From: Fimbriimonas ginsengisoli Gsoil 348
GTDB lineage: Bacteria > Armatimonadota > Fimbriimonadia > Fimbriimonadales > Fimbriimonadaceae
Direction of reading: 5' to 3'
DNA length: 64,000 bases
NCBI RefSeq assembly: GCF_000724625.1
Contig: NZ_CP007139.1
Coordinates: 2,046,001 to 2,110,000, forward strand
Under the pieces are notes generated by a model. That model did no database searches. It had not been told where the DNA came from and was given only the letters and a program-made list of their open reading frames with translations. The translations under genes were made by a program, and so were the position numbers. The first letter of the stretch is position 1. Every line of letters starts with the position of its first letter. Below are positions 42,506 through 49,844 of this stretch, piece after piece.

Positions 42506-43411
42506 ATGTCGATCGCCGCGATCCGGGCCGCTTCGCGTCAGATGGTTCGGGAACTTGGAATGCTGGATAGTCGCATCGGCTGTCTCGACATGAGTGGGGC
42601 TCAGGCGCATGCACTTATGGAGATCGAAGCCAGCGGCAGCCTGACCTCCGGAGAGCTTTCCCAGCGACTCAACCTCGACCCGTCGACGATCAGCCGCACC
42701 GTCGCGCGGGTGATCGAAAGGGGGTGGGTCACCGCCGACGAAGGGGACGACCGCCGTAGCAAGCCATTGATGCTGTCTCCGGCCGGGCGAGACAAGTTGG
42801 AACAGCTCCATCGGTTTGCCGACGGGCAAGTCTCGGAGGCGCTCGCCCTTCTCACTCCTTCCGACCAGCAGTTGGTGGTGCAAGGGCTGGAAACTTATTC
42901 CCGAGCCCTTAGCCTGGCTCGTCGTCAGCGGGAGTTCACCATTCGCCCCATCGAGGCCCGAGACGATGCGGCGGTGGCCCGGATCATTCGGACCGTGCTG
43001 GTCGCCTTCGGAGTTACCGGGCCCGGCTCGGCGTTGTACGATCCCGAGGTCGACTCGATGACCGCGGCCTACTCGGAACCGGGTTCCGAATACTTCGTGC
43101 TGGAGCGGGGCGGAAAGGTGGTCGGCGGCGCCGGTTACGGCCCGCTTGCGAATGGAGACGGAACGGTCGCCGAGGTGCGCAAGATGTACTTCCTGCCGGA
43201 AGTGCGAGGGTTCGGCATGGGTCGCCGGATGTTGGCGAGGGTGCTCGACGGCGCTCGCGGGGCGGGATACCGCGAGATGTATTTGGAAACGGTTGCGCGT
43301 ATGACCGCGGCTCGAAGCTTGTACGAATCGATGGGCTTTCGTCAACTTGATTCGGCGCAGGGGTGCACCGGTCACACCGCTTGCGAGATCTGGTACGGCC
43401 TCACCTTCTGA
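42506..43411 (+). CDS. MarR-type regulator fused to GNAT acetyltransferase
   Basis: A 301-residue two-domain protein. Residues 1-140 form a MarR winged helix (LTSGELSQRLNLDPSTISRTV recognition region, then the wing DEGDDRRSKPLML). Residues 150-300 are a GNAT domain with the acetyl-CoA loop EVRGFGMGRRMLARVL and the YESMGFRQL end. The fusion is a known arrangement. -10 TATGAT lies 6 nt before the ATG within a palindrome, so a leaderless, autoregulated transcript is likely. Confidence 0.92.
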   Translation: MSIAAIRAASRQMVRELGMLDSRIGCLDMSGAQAHALMEIEASGSLTSGELSQRLNLDPSTISRTVARVIERGWVTADEGDDRRSKPLMLSPAGRDKLEQLHRFADGQVSEALALLTPSDQQLVVQGLETYSRALSLARRQREFTIRPIEARDDAAVARIIRTVLVAFGVTGPGSALYDPEVDSMTAAYSEPGSEYFVLERGGKVVGGAGYGPLANGDGTVAEVRKMYFLPEVRGFGMGRRMLARVLDGARGAGYREMYLETVARMTAARSLYESMGFRQLDSAQGCTGHTACEIWYGLTF

Positions 43412-43465
43412 CCGGCTCGACTGAACTTCTCGTTATGCCGTTGCGTCAGTGGCCTTTCGAACAGC

Positions 43466-44398
43466 ATGGTCGGAACCGCTCTCACGCTCTTTGCCACCCT
43501 CGCCCTTTCTCCTGTATGCGGCACGAAGCCTCCTCTCACGAGGTTGGCTACGGCCGCCGCCCCGGGGATCGAGGCGATCGTTCCGACGGCCGGCGGTTAC
43601 TACGCCCTTCGGCGCGCCGAGGAGCAGCGGAGCCTGTGGCTTGGCGACGCGCGGGGGAACCTCGTGTTTTGGGATAAGAGCCCCGACAACTCCACCTTGC
43701 TTGGGGCGGATCGAGACGGCCAGCCGGTGCTTGCCTCCGCAAAGTCGGTCCTTTCGCCGCGCCAGCGGAAACAGCCGATTCTGGTTCCGTGGGTGGAAGG
43801 CAAAACGCGTGGGGTCCAGCACGGCGTCTTCGTATCCGGAGGCGTTGGATCGATAACTCTGCAATGGAGCGAGGTGCGTGGGCCGGCTTGGACGCGTGAC
43901 CGGCCGAGGCAATTGATCTTGGACGCTCCGTACGACCGGAGGATTTCCTCGGTGGGGGTTTCCCCATCGCTGAAGCGAGTGGCGGTATCGGCTAGCGGGT
44001 CGGCGGCAAGCCTCTTACTGTTCGACCTCCAAGTAGGCTCACCGCCCACGGCGGAAGTGCCTCTTCACTGGTCGGACGGAGGCATGCTGCCGAAGGACGC
44101 TCAGATTAATGGCCTGACGCTTATGGACGACCGGTTCGCGCTCGCCTTGATCGGCACCTCAGACAGCAGTACGGCCGGTGAACTCTCTCGCTTGTCTTTG
44201 AGCCGTATCTCGCTCTACACGGGAGAGGTGGAGCCGCTTGGCGAGTTCCTAGTTTCGAATCCCTCTCACGCCATTGCGCCGCTAGCGGATGGGACGTTCG
44301 CCTTGTTAGCAGTCGAGCAACGAGAACTCTCTCCGAAGCCTTTCGTGACGGTCGATACTCGCCGGGTCGTTTACGTGATGCAGTTGGCGAAGCCGTAG
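43466..44398 (+). CDS. Secreted protein of unknown function, probable beta-propeller
   Basis: A 310-residue protein with a signal-like N-terminus (MVGTALTLFATLALSPVCG). The body is beta-rich with repeated strand patterns such as GYYALRRAEEQRSLWLGD and ASLLLFDLQVG, as in propeller or surface-sensor proteins. No catalytic motif seen. It follows the MarR-GNAT gene by 54 bp on the same strand. A similar style of protein lies on the opposite strand at 44583. Confidence 0.6.
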   Translation: MVGTALTLFATLALSPVCGTKPPLTRLATAAAPGIEAIVPTAGGYYALRRAEEQRSLWLGDARGNLVFWDKSPDNSTLLGADRDGQPVLASAKSVLSPRQRKQPILVPWVEGKTRGVQHGVFVSGGVGSITLQWSEVRGPAWTRDRPRQLILDAPYDRRISSVGVSPSLKRVAVSASGSAASLLLFDLQVGSPPTAEVPLHWSDGGMLPKDAQINGLTLMDDRFALALIGTSDSSTAGELSRLSLSRISLYTGEVEPLGEFLVSNPSHAIAPLADGTFALLAVEQRELSPKPFVTVDTRRVVYVMQLAKP

Positions 44399-44409
44399 GA
44401 CCGGTTTCG

Positions 44410-44544
44410 CTAGGGCTCCATGAACTTCCGCCCATAAAAGATCGCGCAAAACGTGAAGAACACAAATGGGAGCAGGAAGCACGGCCGGCGATCCGTGTAC
44501 AGATGGACGAGTTGGAGGATGGCCAAGAGGCTCCACATCGCCAC
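44410..44544 (-). CDS. Very small two-helix membrane protein
   Basis: A 44-residue frame starting with GTG, whose frame is open back into the 3' end of the gene before it. Two hydrophobic helices, MWSLLAILQLVHLY and CFLLPFVFFTFCAIFYG, are separated by a basic TDRRP turn, and it ends GRKFMEP. The charge pattern is that of a real hairpin membrane protein. It lies 38 bp past the stop of the 331-residue secreted protein gene and is probably co-transcribed. Confidence 0.45.
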   Translation of the reverse strand: MAMWSLLAILQLVHLYTDRRPCFLLPFVFFTFCAIFYGRKFMEP

Positions 44545-44582
44545 GATCCCGACATATACCCAGTGAGCTTCCCGACGCCGCC

Positions 44583-45578
44583 TTAGCTTTTCCGCGCCTT
44601 GGGAAGCGGCAGCGTTTGAACGAGACGGCCGGACTTCAGGCTATATACAAGTACCCGGTCGGTTTGCTCTTCGATCCCGTAATCTCCGAGCGGCCAGAGC
44701 ACTTTGGCGATCGGCCGGCGGGCCCCGTCGGGTAGGTGAAGCGCAAAGTAGCGACCGACGGCCGGGTCTTCCTCTTTGCGGCTGAAGATCAGATAGGGGC
44801 TATCGCCGATGTACGAGTCGGCGAAGTAGAGGGGCGGCGGCTTGCCACCTTCGTAAGAGGGGATGCGGATCACTTTGAACGACTTTCCGCGGGCCAAGTC
44901 GAGGGCATGGACCCACTGATCGTTGCCGCCTTGCATTTCGTCGGCGACGAAGACGATGTACCGGCCGTCCGCTAACCCCGCCGGAACGCTCTTGTCCGGG
45001 ATGTCGGCGAAGAGTTTGCCCGCGGTCCCATCCGGATTGAGTCCGTACACGCCGTCGCCCTCGAGCACGTAGCGGCGTCTCTTGAACTCGTAAATTCGTT
45101 TGGGCGGCGACCGGTACAGCATCGACGGGAGTTCCGAAAGCCGCCGGACCCACTCCACTACGTCCTTCCCGGGGCGCTGACGCACTAGAATCTGCGGACC
45201 GGTCGGCTCGCCGGAAGGTCCCATGTAGCGCAAGTTCATCACCGCGAATGTGCCGACGTGTTTCACCTCGTAGAAGTCGGCGTACTCGGCGCCCACTCCC
45301 CCGCCGTTTCGGTCCATGTATCGAAGCTCGTTCGCCTCCTTATGCCCGCCCCACCGCTCATCGTCCTTGAGCCAATCGTGGAACGTCTTGGCTGGGTCCA
45401 CGCTTTTCGGGAAGGTCCGCGCCGGCGTCGAGATGGGTCGCCCGTGCAGCAGAAGGGTCCGCGTCTTGATCCGCACGGCAAGGTTTCCGTCCACGCGAAT
45501 CAATCTGGCAACGCGGGCGTCGGACGCGGACGACATCGCCGCGAGCATTGCGCAAGGAACCCATAGAACCGTTTTCAT
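44583..45578 (-). CDS. Secreted protein of unknown function, 331 residues
   Basis: ATG 45578 gives a signal peptide (MKTVLWVPCAMLAAMSSASDA); an upstream in-frame start would add a polar leader and is less likely. The body has WD/propeller-like strands (YIVFVADEMQGGNDQWVHAL, YLIFSRKEEDP). No family recognised. It seems to be a periplasmic sensor or surface-associated protein. Upstream lies a long repeat-filled region. Confidence 0.6.
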   Translation of the reverse strand: MKTVLWVPCAMLAAMSSASDARVARLIRVDGNLAVRIKTRTLLLHGRPISTPARTFPKSVDPAKTFHDWLKDDERWGGHKEANELRYMDRNGGGVGAEYADFYEVKHVGTFAVMNLRYMGPSGEPTGPQILVRQRPGKDVVEWVRRLSELPSMLYRSPPKRIYEFKRRRYVLEGDGVYGLNPDGTAGKLFADIPDKSVPAGLADGRYIVFVADEMQGGNDQWVHALDLARGKSFKVIRIPSYEGGKPPPLYFADSYIGDSPYLIFSRKEEDPAVGRYFALHLPDGARRPIAKVLWPLGDYGIEEQTDRVLVYSLKSGRLVQTLPLPKARKS

Positions 45579-46226
45579 GCTCTTGGTATCTGACGCGGCA
45601 GTTCGCCGAGGGGAACAAACTTTTCGGAGCGATTCGGCGATGGGCGGCATTGGCAGACCTTATAGACTGCGGTGGCCTGCCACCGCTTTTGTAAGCGAGC
45701 CCGCGAGCGTGCGGATAGACCCCCTACGTCCGAGGGGCGTGTAGACGCAGGTTGGCTCATACCTGCGCCCGGTGTACCTTCGGTGCACCGGGATCATCGG
45801 TGAGGGCGCCGACGCTACGTCCAGAGCCTTGTCGTCGGAGGCCAAACCGATTGCCCCGCCGTCGGGCAGGGTCCGGCCACCGGCCGGGCAATCTCTACGG
45901 ACTCTTTGGAAGGACATGTGCTCGCGCCTGCGGGCAGCGCCCCGACGATCCGCATGTTTGGTCAAAGGGCGAAACTTCCCGCGCAGGTACGAACCAACCT
46001 GCGGCTCCTGGTCGGTGCCATCGAACCCGAGCCCGCGAGGGTCTTCAGAAATTAGCCCGGTGGTCGCTCCCGCGACCCCGGGTTAAATGGGGCCGATGCA
46101 GATCGACCCGGGACGGGTCGAAGAAGCCTGATACCGGGGCGGGCCGCCCCGGATACCCACGGGCGAGCCGCCCGTGCCACCGAATAGGTCTCCCCTCCTC
46201 ACGGTTTGAGGAGGGAGACACACGAA
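45579..46226. repeat. 648-bp gene-free region packed with palindromic repeats
   Basis: In order: an R4 unit (45663-45710, ACTGCGGTGGCCTGCCACCGC) that also occurs inside the gene at 59078; CCCGGTGTACCTTCGGTGCACCGGG (about 45769); an R6 terminus CCGACGCTAC (about 45810); several further stems including GGGGCGGGCCGCCCC and CGGGCGAGCCGCCCG (about 46138-46175); and TCTCCCTCCTCAAACCGTGAGGAGGGGAGA read on the minus strand (as two arms) just after the M3 peptidase stop, a likely terminator. Open frames here are products of the repeats. Confidence 0.65.
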
Positions 46227-48257
46227 CTAAGCCTTAGGATCTAGGCCGAGGTGTTTGAGGTAGGCGTCCATCTTCGGCTCGCGGCCCAGGTAGTCGCGGA
46301 GCATGTCGCTGGCGTCCATGGTGCCGCCGCGGGAGAGGATTTTTCGGCGGTAGTACATGCCGGCTTCGGGATTCAGGAGACCTTTCTCCTCGAAGCGGGT
46401 GAACATATCCTGGGCGTAGACCAGGGACCACTGGTAGCCGTAGTACGCCGCGTCATAGCCAACGAGGTGGCCGAAACTCGCTTGGAACATCGTTCCCGGC
46501 TGACCCTTGTACAACTCGATCTCGCCGAGCATGTCGATGCCGGTCTTCGTGGTGTCGATGTCGCCGTTCGGCGCGGTGTGGTACCGCTGATCCACCATGC
46601 CGTAGTAGATCTGGTGCTCGGTCTCCAAACCGGAACCGAGCGTTCGCGCCTTCACCATTCCGGCGAGAAGGCTCTTGGGGAGCGGCTCGTTCGTTTTGTA
46701 GTGGCGAGCGAAGGTAGAGAGCACGCCCGGATCCCAAACCCAGTTTTCGAACATCTGGCTCGGCGCCTCGACGAAGTCGCGCTCGACGGCGGTTCCGGCA
46801 AAGTAGCCGTAGTGCGTCTCGCTCAGCAAGTTGTGCAGGCCGTGGCCGAACTCGTGGAAGAGCGTCTCAACCTCGTCGTGCGGCAACAGGCTCGGTTGGG
46901 TCGCGGTCGGCTTGGTGAAGTTGCACACCAGCGCCGCCAGCGGAAGCTGCACCGTGCCGTCGGAGTAGATCTTGTGGCCGCGCAGGCTCCAGCACGCGGC
47001 GTGGGTGTACTTGCCATCGCGAGGAAACAGGTCCATGTAGATGTTGCCGAGCTTCTGGTGCGTGGCGTTGTCGCTCACTTCGTACAGCTTCACATCCGGG
47101 TGCCAAATCGGGAGATCCAGCTTGGCCGCATCGGAAGTCACGTCCTTAAACGAGATGCCGTAGAGGGTGCTGGCTACGTTGAACAGCCCCGCGACCGTCT
47201 TCTCCGTCGGGAAGTATTCGGCCACCTTCTGCCCATCGACGGTGTACTTTTGCTTGGCCAGCAGGTTCTTGTAATAGCTCTGATCCCACGGGTTTAATGT
47301 AGCCTTCTTGTCGTGGGTGTCGGCACGTTTGATGGCGGTGAACTCTTCCCAATCCTTCAGCGCCTTCTTCCGCACGATCGGTCGCAGATCGGCATAGAAC
47401 TTGGCGACGTTGGCCGCGCTCTTCGCCATTCGAGGCTCCGTCTCATAGTCGGCGATGTTCTTGTATCCGAGGAGGGTTGCGTCCTGGTACCGGAGCTTCA
47501 ACATCTTCTGCAGAACGTCGACGTTCCGCTGGCCGCCGCGCCGCTTGTAGGCGAGCCAAAAACGGTGCCGGGTGTCGGGATTTGTCGCGTAGCCAAGAAT
47601 GGCCGACGCCGCCGATTCGCCCAGCGGAACTAAATAGAGGCCGTTGCTCTGCTGGAATCGGGACATGACGTTGTCCGAGACTCCCTTGAGCTCGTTCTTG
47701 TAGAACGGAACCTTAGTGTCGTCGTCCGCGATGTTCTGTCCGAAGTCGATTCCGAGCTTGTTGATCTGCTCTTCGATCCCTTGGATCTGCTTCCGCTTCT
47801 CGGCTGGAAGGTCCATGCCGGCGCGGTGATAATCGCGGAGAAGGCGTTGCAGGAGCCGTGCTTGCTCACCTTGGAGTTGCGGGTGGGTGTCCGCATAAGC
47901 CTTGATCGCCCGGAAAAGGTCTTCGCGCTTTCCGAGGTTGATCCCCCAATTGCTGACCGCTTCGTCGGCCGCGCGGGCGTTGTCGCGCTCCTTGGCGTCG
48001 GTGGAGACGTTTTCCATGAAGATGAACAAACTGGTGTCTCGATCCAGTTGTGTGCTCATGTCGTCGTAGGCGCCGAGGGTGTTTTCGAAGTTGCGTTGCG
48101 CGTCCGGAACCGCTACGATCTTTGCGACGGCGTCGTCGGCGCGCTTGAGGGCGTCGGAAATGGGAGCCGGCACCTCTTGCGCCGAAGCGGCGAGCGCAAG
48201 CGCTCCCAGCCCCAACGCAGTGAAGGCACGCATGGCAAGGCGAATTCGATAGCTCAT
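46227..48257 (-). CDS. Exported M3-family zinc oligopeptidase
   Basis: A 676-residue metallopeptidase with a signal peptide (to about residue 26, ending ASAQ). The zinc site is LFHEFGHGLHNLL (HEFGH, about 460) with the downstream Glu in VERDFVEAPSQMFENW. This is the thimet oligopeptidase/Dcp group, which cleaves short peptides; the exported form is like dipeptidyl carboxypeptidases. No Shine-Dalgarno sequence stands out. A hairpin follows the stop. Confidence 0.92.
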   Translation of the reverse strand: MSYRIRLAMRAFTALGLGALALAASAQEVPAPISDALKRADDAVAKIVAVPDAQRNFENTLGAYDDMSTQLDRDTSLFIFMENVSTDAKERDNARAADEAVSNWGINLGKREDLFRAIKAYADTHPQLQGEQARLLQRLLRDYHRAGMDLPAEKRKQIQGIEEQINKLGIDFGQNIADDDTKVPFYKNELKGVSDNVMSRFQQSNGLYLVPLGESAASAILGYATNPDTRHRFWLAYKRRGGQRNVDVLQKMLKLRYQDATLLGYKNIADYETEPRMAKSAANVAKFYADLRPIVRKKALKDWEEFTAIKRADTHDKKATLNPWDQSYYKNLLAKQKYTVDGQKVAEYFPTEKTVAGLFNVASTLYGISFKDVTSDAAKLDLPIWHPDVKLYEVSDNATHQKLGNIYMDLFPRDGKYTHAACWSLRGHKIYSDGTVQLPLAALVCNFTKPTATQPSLLPHDEVETLFHEFGHGLHNLLSETHYGYFAGTAVERDFVEAPSQMFENWVWDPGVLSTFARHYKTNEPLPKSLLAGMVKARTLGSGLETEHQIYYGMVDQRYHTAPNGDIDTTKTGIDMLGEIELYKGQPGTMFQASFGHLVGYDAAYYGYQWSLVYAQDMFTRFEEKGLLNPEAGMYYRRKILSRGGTMDASDMLRDYLGREPKMDAYLKHLGLDPKA

Positions 48258-48321
48258 GAGTGTAACTTTTCCTACGTGCGACGTTTACCTGATCGTGCCG
48301 TAATTAGAGGCGTTGCCAGGG

Positions 48322-49167
48322 ATGACAAAAGAGAAGGACGGTCGACCAGTAAGCGAAGGGGAAAAGCTGGCCCTGCGGCGGAAGCGCCGAAATCGGCGAC
48401 TGTGGGTGTATGGGGGGCTCCTCGCCGGGCTTTTCGGGGCTTATTCGTTCCAACCGTACGAATTCGACTTTATCCCTCGGAAGATCCCGAACCCTAACCC
48501 GCCGGTGGATCCCGACAAGAACCGGCTGTTCGCGCCCGGAACGAAGATCCTGGTGATCACCGCACACCCGGACGACTCCGAGTTTTACATTGCGGGTTCG
48601 CTCTCTCAGCTGGGAAAGACCGCGGAGATTCAGCAGGTGATCTGCACCGACGGAGACAAGGGATATTACGGTCCGTTTACAGATTCGGCCGAGAACCGCC
48701 GCGTGCGGCGGATGGAGGCGACGCAGGCCCACGAGGCTTGGCACGGCAAGGGGATTACGTTTCTCGGACATCCGGACGGCCGGCTGCGGGCCAACGACGA
48801 GCTGGTCACCCAACTCGTCGACGCGATCGAGAAGTTCAAGCCCGAATATGTGCTCGCCTTCGACGGAGAGTATCCGCCCCGGTTCAGCCACCAAGACCAC
48901 CGCCGGTCCGGCGACGCGGCGTTAGCCGCATGCAAGAGGTGCGGCGTGCCGAAATGGTGCCTTCTCTTCTCCACGATCGCCCCGAACTTCGCGATCGACA
49001 TTACCGATATCTGGGATCAGAAGGTGGCCTTGCTGTCGATCCACAAGAGCCAGTGGGCTCAAAAGATGGAGGGGATCTCCGGCATGGTCGGCGCCCTCGC
49101 CGAGGAAGACGGGACAAAGTTCGGCCTCTCGCTGGCGGAAGGGTATCGCTGCGTCAAGATCCGATAA
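48322..49167 (+). CDS. PIG-L family deacetylase with N-terminal membrane anchor
   Basis: A 281-residue zinc deacetylase. The metal motif is ITAHPDDSEF (AHPDD, about 77), with HPDGRL and the His pair in SHQDHRRSG. Near the N-terminus one hydrophobic helix (about 29-42, LWVYGGLLAGLFGAY) follows a strongly basic stretch, so the enzyme is anchored to the membrane, catalytic domain probably outside. Members deacetylate GlcNAc-type groups in glycolipids or small thiols. ATG 48322 is used; TTG 48313 is possible. Confidence 0.88.
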   Translation: MTKEKDGRPVSEGEKLALRRKRRNRRLWVYGGLLAGLFGAYSFQPYEFDFIPRKIPNPNPPVDPDKNRLFAPGTKILVITAHPDDSEFYIAGSLSQLGKTAEIQQVICTDGDKGYYGPFTDSAENRRVRRMEATQAHEAWHGKGITFLGHPDGRLRANDELVTQLVDAIEKFKPEYVLAFDGEYPPRFSHQDHRRSGDAALAACKRCGVPKWCLLFSTIAPNFAIDITDIWDQKVALLSIHKSQWAQKMEGISGMVGALAEEDGTKFGLSLAEGYRCVKIR

Positions 49168-49182
49168 TCGCTCGGACCGACA

Positions 49183-49212
49183 GCGACAATTCTCGCATGG
49201 ATGTTGTATATT
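49183..49212 (+). promoter_or_regulatory. Sigma-70-like promoter of the leader RNA
   Basis: GCGACA (49183-49188) and TATATT (49207-49212) are separated by 18 bp and match the -35 and -10 consensus at 4 and 5 of 6 positions. It predicts a start near 49219. Confidence 0.5.
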
Positions 49213-49222
49213 CTCAATCCGG

Positions 49223-49249
49223 CCGTCGTGGAGACGGTTATGACGGAGG
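49223..49249 (+). promoter_or_regulatory. Possible Shine-Dalgarno switch in the leader RNA
   Basis: CCGTC (49223-49227) can pair either with GACGG at 49233-49237 or with GACGG at 49242-49246. The second pairing covers the GGAGG (49245-49249) that serves the mini-ORF. The direct repeat GACGGTTATGACGG makes the two states mutually exclusive. Confidence 0.45.
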
Positions 49250-49257
49250 AAAAACCC

Positions 49258-49305
49258 ATGCTGATCAACCCGATTAACTCAACCTCCGCCTCGCAGGCAC
49301 TCTAA
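49258..49305 (+). CDS. 15-residue leader peptide
   Basis: An ORF of 15 codons and a TAA: MLINPINSTSASQAL. GGAGG lies 8 nt before the ATG, one of the best ribosome-binding sites in the window. The promoter upstream and the terminator-like hairpin downstream frame it as a leader peptide or a microprotein. It is not enriched for a single amino acid, so classic amino-acid attenuation is not obvious. Confidence 0.5.
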   Translation: MLINPINSTSASQAL

Positions 49306-49340
49306 GCCCTCGACTGGGCCCTGCAGGCGCTGGTTACAAC

Positions 49341-49391
49341 GCGCCACCCATTCCGACCCATTTGTGGGCGTCCCGTTGTGGGCGCCTTTTT
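49341..49391 (+). terminator. Terminator or attenuator after the leader peptide
   Basis: GCGCCAC (49341) pairs with GTGGGCGC (49379-49385, one bulge) and is followed by CTTTTTCC. An inner CCCA/TGGG stem shares the TTGTGGGCG direct repeat (49363 and 49376), so two alternative foldings exist. The next gene starts 100 bp later. Confidence 0.55.
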
Positions 49392-49492
49392 CCTTGCTCC
49401 GATCCAGCCGTTTGCGCATGGCGCGTACGGCGCGAACATGAAACTATCGTGTTCATGGGTCCCTGACTCTAAGGAGAAAAGGAGTTTCTCTC

Positions 49493-49789
49493 TTGCAGAA
49501 CAGAACCCAAAATCGTCCGCGTCCGGCAGAAGCCGCACGCCTTGCCCTGAGGCGGCTTGTCCGCCGAAACAATCACGAGTCGATCCGGCCCGGCCGTTCG
49601 ACCGTCGCTCTGCCCGAAGATCGAACGCGCCGCGACTCCCTCCATGGGTACGTCGTCTGCTTCGAGCTCGGCGAAGCAACGATCGTGGCCGAAGGCGGAC
49701 TGTTCGCCTTTCAGGTCCCGATGCGCGAACTTCAAATCGGCCAGCGAGTCCGCTTCATCCGCGAAGGCGGAGAGTTCGAGCTGGTTTGA
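49493..49789 (+). CDS. Small basic protein with a beta-barrel-like C-terminal half
   Basis: A 98-residue protein starting with TTG, supported by a strong AAGGAGAAAAGGAG sequence 8 nt upstream. Residues 1-45 are Arg/Asn-rich and basic, suggesting nucleic-acid binding. Residues 48-98 (GYVVCFELGEATIVAEGGLF, then IGQRVRFIREGGEFELV) resemble a small five-strand barrel such as S1 or cold-shock type, a weak resemblance. It lies downstream of the leader RNA and could be the regulated gene. Followed by a perfect hairpin. Confidence 0.6.
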   Translation: MQNRTQNRPRPAEAARLALRRLVRRNNHESIRPGRSTVALPEDRTRRDSLHGYVVCFELGEATIVAEGGLFAFQVPMRELQIGQRVRFIREGGEFELV

Positions 49790-49792
49790 GGC

Positions 49793-49815
49793 AGGTAGGC
49801 GCTTAGCGCCTACCT
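49793..49815. terminator. Perfect 10-bp hairpin
   Basis: AGGTAGGCGC-TTA-GCGCCTACCT lies 3 bp past the stop of the small basic protein. No T-tract, so a repeat or RNA-stability element is equally possible. Confidence 0.5.
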
Positions 49816-49844
49816 CGCTTCCCCCTCTCCGTTCACAATGCGAT

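Noticed and set aside
45752-46237. 161-residue plus-strand frame in the repeat region
   Set aside because: Made of palindromic repeats, Arg/Gly/Pro-rich, and no ribosome-binding site.
49430-49465. LexA-like box GAAC...GTTC
   Set aside because: The half sites are separated by 13 bases; known boxes have much shorter gaps. It may still be another operator.
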